A stretch of DNA of 46,740 nt from an uncultured Holophagaceae bacterium (GTDB taxonomy: Bacteria > Acidobacteriota > Holophagae > Holophagales > Holophagaceae): the NCBI GenBank assembly GCA_903913215.1, contig CAIWKE010000019.1, positions 1 through 46,740 on the forward strand. Direction: 5' to 3'. The notes beneath the pieces are model-generated. The model was not told the DNA's origin and did not search any database. It was given only the letters and a program-made list of their open reading frames with translations. Below, in pieces: positions 42,050 to 46,740 of the stretch; positions within the stretch are counted from its first letter, which is position 1, and the number at the start of each line of letters is the position of its first letter. A program made the position numbers and the translations under genes.

Positions 42050-42556
42050 CTACCGCGTGCGGATCTCGAGGTCGTCCAGGAAGGCTGCGGTGCGCGCATC
42101 CCCCACCTTGCGGACGATGGCCTGGGCGTGGTGGAGGCGGCCCCGGCGGACCACCACGATGCCCTCGATGACGCCACCAGTGGGGCTCTTGGCGAGGTAG
42201 CGGAAGCCCGGCCCCTTGGCCTCGGGCAGCTCCGTGCGCTTGACGGGTCCGAAGCGGTAGCCCAGGAAGTTCTGGAAGGTCTGGAGGATCTGGGTGGGAG
42301 TCGTGCCGCCCTTGTCGCCGGGGGGCAGGTTCCCCACAGCCACGCTGAAGGCCTCATCCAAGCGCCCATTGGGATTCATGGCCATGTCGAACCACTCCAC
42401 CTCCCCGTAGGGCCCAGGCTCTGTGTGCCGGTGGAGTTTGGGGGGTCCCGGGAAGGTGGCGGCAAAGCCCAGGTTCTCGTTCTCGATGCGACGGGGATCA
42501 TCCTTGCACCCGCACAGGGCGAGCAGCAGCAGCAGGCTCAAGCAGGCACGGACCAT
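42050..42556 (-). CDS. Putative lipoprotein of unknown function
   Basis: 168 residues. The signal peptide MVRACLSLLLLLALCGC ends in a lipobox-like LCGC, so Cys17 is the likely lipidated residue. The mature part begins KDDPRRIENENLGFAATFPG, then strand-rich pieces (EVEWFDMAMNPNGRLDEAFSVAVGNLP, GVIEGIVVVRRGRLHHAQAIVRK). The pattern resembles small PsbP/MoxR-associated-like secreted domains that clear a protein surface, but I do not assign one. GGGGGAG lies three bases before the chosen ATG. It is the last gene of the tlpA-sel1 operon, 42 bases after it. Confidence 0.65.
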   Translation of the reverse strand: MVRACLSLLLLLALCGCKDDPRRIENENLGFAATFPGPPKLHRHTEPGPYGEVEWFDMAMNPNGRLDEAFSVAVGNLPPGDKGGTTPTQILQTFQNFLGYRFGPVKRTELPEAKGPGFRYLAKSPTGGVIEGIVVVRRGRLHHAQAIVRKVGDARTAAFLDDLEIRTR

Positions 42557-42598
42557 TGACTCCCCCAAGAGTGTCATCGGGCTACCCGGTCGAGAAGT

Positions 42599-43828
42599 TT
42601 ATTCACGACCTGCGGCTGCTTCCCAGCGGGCGGCCTCGCGCCGGTCCCGCAGCACCCCGTGGCCGCCCAGGTAGGCTTCGGCCAGGGCGAGCATGGCCTC
42701 CCGATGGCCCCCCTCGGCGGCCTTCCGGAACCACAGGGCGGCGCTCAGGCTGTCCCGGTGCCTCTGCCCATCGCCCTGGCGATAGGCCAGACCCAACCGG
42801 TAGCAGGCCTCCAGATCCCCGGCCTCGGCGGCCTCCCGCAGGCGGTCCCGGGTCGTCGAGGGGCGGTCCCGGCGCAGGGAAACTGCCAGCCAGACCAGCA
42901 TCGCCCCGGGGGGCACCAGCATGATCAGGGGCAGGTGGTGGAGCCCCGAGGAACCCGCCCAGAACAGGCTTCCGACCAAGTACAGCCCCGCCCCCAGGAG
43001 CAGCGCGAGAACCAGAAAGAGTCCCCAGCGCCCGGCCCGGTGGACCAGCGCCCGGTCCGCGGCCTGCTCCATCCCAGCCATGACCTCGCCGCTCAGCCGC
43101 ACCAGGGGATCCGAGCCCGACGCATCGTGTCGCAGGAGGTTCCGGGACAGTGGCGGCCAGGGGCGGAGCTGCTCCGCCCGAGCCTGCCAGGCCTGAGCCT
43201 TGGTCGGATCAGCCTCAACCCCATCGCCATCCGCGTGGGCCCGGGCCAGCCAGTCGGCGGCGGGCCCGAAGCCCAGGCTGGCGGCACGGCTGTACCAGAC
43301 CAGGGCTTCGCCAGGCTCTGCCACGACGTAGCCAAGCCCCGTGCGAAGGGCCTCCGCCAGCCGGAAGGCGGCTTCGGCGTGGCCCCGCTGGGCCGCCCGA
43401 CGAAGGTGTTCGACCCCGGCGCTTTGGCCCCCGGGACCGTAGCCCCCCTCCAGAAAGACCAGCGCTTCCTGGAACTGGGCTTCCCGCCCGCCCAGGGCCA
43501 GGGCCCGATCCAGGTAGCGGCGGCCCAGGGCCGGATGGTGGGCCCGGCTGGCCCAGTGGAGCCAGAGGGCCTCAGGGTCCGGGGCGAAACGGGCCACCCA
43601 GCCCCGGAGCCAGCGTTCCAGGAAGGCCAGGGCGGGGGTGGAGGCCCCGGCCATGGCCCCGATCACCGCAGCCGCCAGGAAATACCAGGTCGCCAGGGCG
43701 AGCAGGAGCACCCAGGCGATGGCCACGGGACGCAGCGGGGTGGGCAGGAGCAGGAGTGGGCCGAAGAGCAGGGCCCCCAGCGAGACCAGCCCCATGGCCC
43801 AGGGGCGCCAGGCTTGGGGCGGGACCAC
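42599..43828 (-). CDS. Sel1-repeat membrane protein
   Basis: 409 residues from a GTG start two bases after the tlpA stop. N-terminal helices about 9-31 and 34-58, then a first set of Sel1-like repeats (QSAGVEHLRRAAQRGHAEAAFRLAEAL, GEALVWYSRAASLGFGPAADWLARA), then two more helices (about 265-290 and 296-315), and a second Sel1 pair at the C-terminus (RLREAAEAGDLEACYRLGLAYRQG, ALWFRKAAEGGHREAMLALAEAYLGGHG). Sel1 repeats are protein-interaction scaffolds. Translation is probably coupled to tlpA. No enzymatic domain is visible. Confidence 0.85.
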   Translation of the reverse strand: MVPPQAWRPWAMGLVSLGALLFGPLLLLPTPLRPVAIAWVLLLALATWYFLAAAVIGAMAGASTPALAFLERWLRGWVARFAPDPEALWLHWASRAHHPALGRRYLDRALALGGREAQFQEALVFLEGGYGPGGQSAGVEHLRRAAQRGHAEAAFRLAEALRTGLGYVVAEPGEALVWYSRAASLGFGPAADWLARAHADGDGVEADPTKAQAWQARAEQLRPWPPLSRNLLRHDASGSDPLVRLSGEVMAGMEQAADRALVHRAGRWGLFLVLALLLGAGLYLVGSLFWAGSSGLHHLPLIMLVPPGAMLVWLAVSLRRDRPSTTRDRLREAAEAGDLEACYRLGLAYRQGDGQRHRDSLSAALWFRKAAEGGHREAMLALAEAYLGGHGVLRDRREAARWEAAAGRE

Positions 43829-43830
43829 GC

Positions 43831-44385
43831 TCAGCGCCCCTTCAGGGCCTCGTCGAGGGCCTGCCTGGCTCGGCCTCCGGCATAGCCGGACCAGCGGCGG
43901 ATGAGGCGGCCCCGGCGGTCTACGAGGAGGGTGGTGGGGATGCCGCTGATCTCGCCGAAAGGATCCAGGGCCTTGCCCCCGTCTGGCAGGAAGGCCTTCA
44001 GCCCGAGCTGGGGATTCTGGCTCAGGAAGGGCTTCACATCCCCCCAGCCGCCACGATCCACAGAAATGGGGAGCACCGCGTAGGCCTCCCCACTGGCTTT
44101 CTGCAGCTCTGCCACCTCAGGCAGGGACTCGCGGCAGGGCGGGCACCAGGTGGCCCAGACATCCACCAGCACCACCTTGCCGCGGTATTCCGCCAGGGTG
44201 TGGCGCTGGCCCGCCGCGTCCAGGAAGGCCACTTGGCTCACATCCGCGCCCTTGGAGGCGCCCTCGGAGCTGCCGCCAAAGAGGCCCCGCAGGACGGCGA
44301 AGCCCCCGAGCAAGAGCCCACCGCCCACCAGCAGGGCAGCCACACCCAGACGCCAGCGGGACTCGGGTTGGTAGGTTTCAGACAT
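43831..44385 (-). CDS. TlpA-like membrane-anchored thioredoxin
   Basis: 184 residues. One N-terminal helix (about 12-34, LGVAALLVGGGLLLGGFAVL) anchors a periplasmic thioredoxin domain with VVLVDVWATWCPPCRESLPE (WCPPC redox pair near 80-84), the ILPISVDRGG-like VLPISVDRGG, and the cis-Pro region GISGIPTTLLVDRRGRL in variable form. It reduces disulfides, for example in c-type cytochrome maturation. First gene of a three-gene minus-strand operon (tlpA, sel1, lipoprotein). GGAG lies five bases before the ATG. Divergent from the sulfurtransferase gene 59 bases away. Confidence 0.92.
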   Translation of the reverse strand: MSETYQPESRWRLGVAALLVGGGLLLGGFAVLRGLFGGSSEGASKGADVSQVAFLDAAGQRHTLAEYRGKVVLVDVWATWCPPCRESLPEVAELQKASGEAYAVLPISVDRGGWGDVKPFLSQNPQLGLKAFLPDGGKALDPFGEISGIPTTLLVDRRGRLIRRWSGYAGGRARQALDEALKGR

Positions 44386-44444
44386 GGAGGCTCCGGTGAG
44401 AGGGTTTAGATTACTGCCGCACCGGGACGCTTCATACTGGGGGC

Positions 44445-45278
44445 ATGCCCCTGATCACTGCCTCTGAGCTCCGCCCCCGCCTTTCCCAGGTCCGCCTCCT
44501 GGATGCCCGTCCAGTCCATGCCGACTTTGCCCGGGGCCACCTGCCGGGCGCCCTGCACGCGGGGCTGGAAAGCCACCTCAGCACCGCCCAGGATCCGGGC
44601 CATGACCCAGCCCAGGGCGGACGCCACCCCCTGCCGTCCCCAGCCCGCTTCGCCACCCAACTGGGGGCCTGGGGCATCGGCCCCACCACGGAGGTGGTGG
44701 TCTACGATGCCAGCGGCGGGGGCAACGCCGCTGCCCGCCTCTGGTGGATGCTGAAGGCCGTGGGCCACGGGCCCGTGCGGGTTCTGGATGGGGGCCTGGC
44801 CGCCGCCCTGGCCGAAGGGCTGGGTCTCGTCGAGGCGGTCCTGACCCCCGCGCCGGAGCCCCCCTATCCAGTCAGCGCCTGGCAACGGCCCACGGTGGAT
44901 GCGGACGCGGTGGAAGCGCTGCGCCAGGATCCCCTGCGCCGACTGCTGGATGTGCGCTCCGCAGAGCGCTGGCGCGGTGACACGGAGCCCTTTGATCCCG
45001 TGGCCGGCCACATCCCCGGCTCCCTGAACCTGGACTGGAAGGAGAACCTCAGGCCCGAAGGCCGCTTCAAGTCCCCGGAGACCCTGCGGGCCCAGTACGC
45101 AAGCCTGCTGGGCGGCCTGGGACCGGAGCACCTGACGGTCCACTGTGGCAGCGGCGTCACCGCCTGCCACACCCTGCTGGCCCTGGAGGTGGCGGGTCTG
45201 CCCGGCGCGGCCCTCTACGTGGGCAGCTGGAGCGAGTGGTGCCGCAGTGCGCACGCCAAGACCGGCGCCGCCAGATGA
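44445..45278 (+). CDS. sseA: Tandem-rhodanese sulfurtransferase (SseA type)
   Basis: 277 residues with two rhodanese domains. The first (about 3-125) has VVVYDASGGGNAAARLWWMLKA where the active loop of the N-domain is usually degenerate, so it is structural. The second (about 145-272) has the active loop VHCGSGVTAC with the catalytic Cys; CGSGVTA is the mercaptopyruvate-sulfurtransferase form rather than the thiosulfate (CRKGVTA) form. DVRSAERWRG, HIPGSLNL and GSWSEWC are typical of the family. Cytoplasmic; moves sulfane sulfur, possibly useful to the MoaD-type pathways, but that link is only conceptual. Its stop overlaps the MFS start (ATGA). Confidence 0.92.
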   Translation: MPLITASELRPRLSQVRLLDARPVHADFARGHLPGALHAGLESHLSTAQDPGHDPAQGGRHPLPSPARFATQLGAWGIGPTTEVVVYDASGGGNAAARLWWMLKAVGHGPVRVLDGGLAAALAEGLGLVEAVLTPAPEPPYPVSAWQRPTVDADAVEALRQDPLRRLLDVRSAERWRGDTEPFDPVAGHIPGSLNLDWKENLRPEGRFKSPETLRAQYASLLGGLGPEHLTVHCGSGVTACHTLLALEVAGLPGAALYVGSWSEWCRSAHAKTGAAR

Positions 45279-46444
45279 ACCCCTGGAAGGGCCTGGGAGG
45301 CCTCCCCCGCGAGGTGTGGCTGGTATGCGCCAGCACCCTGGTGAACCGCCTGGGCACCATGGCCCTGCCCTTCCTGGTGCTCTATCTCACCCAGGCTCGG
45401 CACTGGACGCCGGAGCAGGCGGCCTTCGGTATGATGGTCTACGGGGCCGGCGCCCTGGTGGCGGGGCCCTTCTCGGGCCGCCTGGCAGACCGCCTGGGCC
45501 ACGCCCAGGTGCTAAAGGCCAGCCTCTGGTGCTCAGGGGCACTGCTGCTCCTCCTGCCCTTCGCCACCGCTCGGCCCCTACTCTTCGGGCTGATCTTCCT
45601 CTGGGCGGGCCTCACCCAGGCCTTCTGGCCCAGCGCCATGGCCCTCATGACGGGCCTGGCCACACCAGAAAAGCGCAAGGCGGTCTTCGCCCTGCATCGC
45701 CTCTCGGCCAACCTCGGCATGGCCGTCGGCCCCGCCATGGGGGGCTTCATCGCCCACCACAGCTACCGCTGGGTGTTCTGGACCGACGGTCTCAGCACCC
45801 TCCTTGGGGCCCTGGTGCTGACCCTGCTGCTGAAGGCCCGGCCCCGGGCCGAACTGCCGCATGATCACCAGCCCGGCCAGAGCCCCTGGCGGGACCGCCA
45901 CCTGGCCTTCCTGCTGCTGCCCTTCATCCCGCTGCTCATGGTGTTCTTCCAGATCGAGGGCACACTGCCCCTCTGGGTAGTGCAGGATCTGGGCCTCGGC
46001 AGCCGGTTTTATGGCCTGCTCTTCACGGTGAACACCCTGGTCATCGTGGCGCTGGAAGTGGCCCTCAACCTGGCCCTGGCCCGCTGGCCCCATGGCCGCC
46101 AGATCTTCCTGGGGGCTGCCTGTCTGGCGCTTGGTTTTGGACTCACGGCCTTCGCCAGGGGACAGGTGCTGTTGATCGTGACCACGGTGATCTGGACCTT
46201 CGGCGAAATGATCCTCTTCCCCGCCATGAGCGATGCCGTGGCCACGCTGGCGCCACCGGACCGACGGGGCGAATACATGGGCCTGCTCTCTCTCTGCTTC
46301 GCCGCAGCCCTGGCCCTGGGCCCCTGGCTGGGGGTTTTGGGCTACGCCAAGCTCGGGCCCCAGGCCGTGTGGCTGGCCTGCTTCCCCATCTGCCTGGGGG
46401 CTGGCTTTCTGCTCTTCCGGTTTCGGACACCAGAGCGACCCTGA
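45275..46444 (+). CDS. MFS transporter (drug/efflux type)
   Basis: 389 residues with about 12 hydrophobic helices. Motif A between TM2 and TM3 reads GRLADRLGHAQVLK. The central loop is long and charged (about 190-215, KARPRAELPHDHQPGQSP), separating the two six-helix halves. LMTGLATPEKRKAVFALHRLSANLGMAVGPAMGG is typical of TM4-TM5 in these efflux carriers. Substrate unknown. It is translationally coupled to the sulfurtransferase gene. The 160 bases after it contain two short hairpins and then the IS end. Confidence 0.88.
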   Translation: MNPWKGLGGLPREVWLVCASTLVNRLGTMALPFLVLYLTQARHWTPEQAAFGMMVYGAGALVAGPFSGRLADRLGHAQVLKASLWCSGALLLLLPFATARPLLFGLIFLWAGLTQAFWPSAMALMTGLATPEKRKAVFALHRLSANLGMAVGPAMGGFIAHHSYRWVFWTDGLSTLLGALVLTLLLKARPRAELPHDHQPGQSPWRDRHLAFLLLPFIPLLMVFFQIEGTLPLWVVQDLGLGSRFYGLLFTVNTLVIVALEVALNLALARWPHGRQIFLGAACLALGFGLTAFARGQVLLIVTTVIWTFGEMILFPAMSDAVATLAPPDRRGEYMGLLSLCFAAALALGPWLGVLGYAKLGPQAVWLACFPICLGAGFLLFRFRTPERP

Positions 46445-46488
46445 ATCACGAGCCAGTGGTGTGAATCCGCCCCCACCTCGGCGGGAGC

Positions 46489-46503
46489 CCTTGTATTTCA
46501 AGG
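46489..46503 (+). terminator. Short hairpin after the MFS gene
   Basis: CCTTG (46489-46493) pairs with CAAGG (46499-46503) around TATTT. A second short stem (CCGCC 46467-46471 with GGCGG 46480-46484) lies just upstream. Weak terminator candidates with no T-run. Confidence 0.35.
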
Positions 46504-46639
46504 CTGGTTGGAATGAAAGAACATGTGTGTTGATTTTCCCCTTGTAACGATCGGTAATTGTCGAGGCGTTCCTGCTCAGGTTTTGCCAACTAATAGCTTA
46601 AAAAAGGTTCTTCCGGGATTTGAGGGGTAGATAGACAGG

Positions 46640-46703
46640 GCAACGGCAGTCTCTGATTCACTTGGATTTGCGAAGAAACAAGTGGAGAGGAGGCTGCCGT
46701 TGC
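46640..46703. repeat. Subterminal hairpin of the IS end (right copy)
   Basis: Arms GCAACGGCAG (46640-46649) and CTGCCGTTGC (46694-46703) with nested CACTTG/CAAGTG at 46659-46664 and 46679-46684. It lies between the terminus and the transposase ribosome-binding site. Confidence 0.7.
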
Positions 46704-46717
46704 TGACTAAGGAGTCT

Positions 46718-46740
46718 ATGGCCCGAGTGGGGGCTTGGGA
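46718..46740 (+). CDS. Transposase N-terminus (partial, runs off the right edge)
   Basis: Starts ATG at 46718 with AAGGAG three bases upstream and encodes MARVGAW before the sequence ends. It is the counterpart of the minus-strand fragment at 1-27. Confidence 0.45.

Larger units (their letters stand above)
46606..46740 (+). mobile_element. End of an insertion sequence (right copy, ISL3-like terminus)
   Basis: Exact reverse complement of 5-139. The terminus GGTTCTTCCGGGATTTGAGG starts right after an AT-rich flank (CTTAAAAA). Both window edges therefore enter the same end of the same element, in opposite directions. The two copies flank the whole window as an inverted pair. The sequence breaks off inside the element, so length and completeness are unknown. 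Confidence 0.75.

Overview
The window is GC-rich bacterial DNA with dense, mostly unidirectional operons. Many genes overlap by 1-11 bases (ATGA or TGATG junctions). I found no tRNA, rRNA, CRISPR array or prophage. The gene content suggests an Acidobacteriota member, probably Holophagae (Geothrix-like): an eukaryotic-type kinase fused to TPRs, a tungsten-type aldehyde oxidoreductase, an Fe-S type PurF, sigma-54 flagellar control and multi-POTRA outer-membrane proteins. That assignment is inference from content only; no marker gene was compared.

Layout: (1) 1-139 and 46606-46740 are identical 135-base sequences in opposite orientation. They read as the same end of an insertion sequence (ISL3-like terminus), each with the first codons of a transposase running off the window. 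(2) 230-4901 holds a tiny one-helix membrane protein and a chemosensory-type signalling operon (CheB-CheR-PAS fusion followed by a PAS hybrid kinase). (3) 5035-7844 holds a DUF4337-type membrane protein, then an aldehyde:ferredoxin oxidoreductase coupled to a MoaD-like sulfur carrier. (4) 8002-12827 is a three-gene sensory module: TonB-dependent receptor, YfiR-like periplasmic protein, and a hybrid histidine kinase with a CHASE8-like periplasmic domain. (5) 12837-16272 (minus) is a STAS protein followed by a large Omp85/POTRA outer-membrane protein.

(6) 16383-27495 is a flagellar basal-body/hook operon, flgBC-fliEFGHIJ-motE-fliK-flgDE. It has two good sigma-54 (-24/-12) promoter candidates, before flgB and before fliK, and ends in a 13-bp hairpin. 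It is followed by a response regulator carrying a DHp-like helix pair but no ATPase domain. (7) 28248-31519 holds ispG, an orphan yidD, a RIC/YtfE di-iron repair protein behind a CRP-like site, a small unknown gene, and a PlsC-type acyltransferase. (8) 31516-35737 is a Ser/Thr kinase-TPR protein divergent from a GAF-AAA+-Fis sigma-54 activator.

(9) 35765-46444 is housekeeping and small-protein territory: a Yip1-type protein, miaA with a crotonase, small exported proteins, purF, a HAD phosphatase, a TlpA/Sel1/lipoprotein operon, a tandem-rhodanese sulfurtransferase and an MFS transporter. Intergenic inverted repeats lie at 38957-39032 and 41945-42007.

The most distinctive system is the 8002-12827 module. 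The well-known YfiR partner is a CHASE8 diguanylate cyclase (YfiN). Here the equivalent sensor is wired to a PAS-hybrid kinase, with a TonB receptor in the upstream position. All functional statements are by eye from translated sequence and family knowledge; no database search was run.
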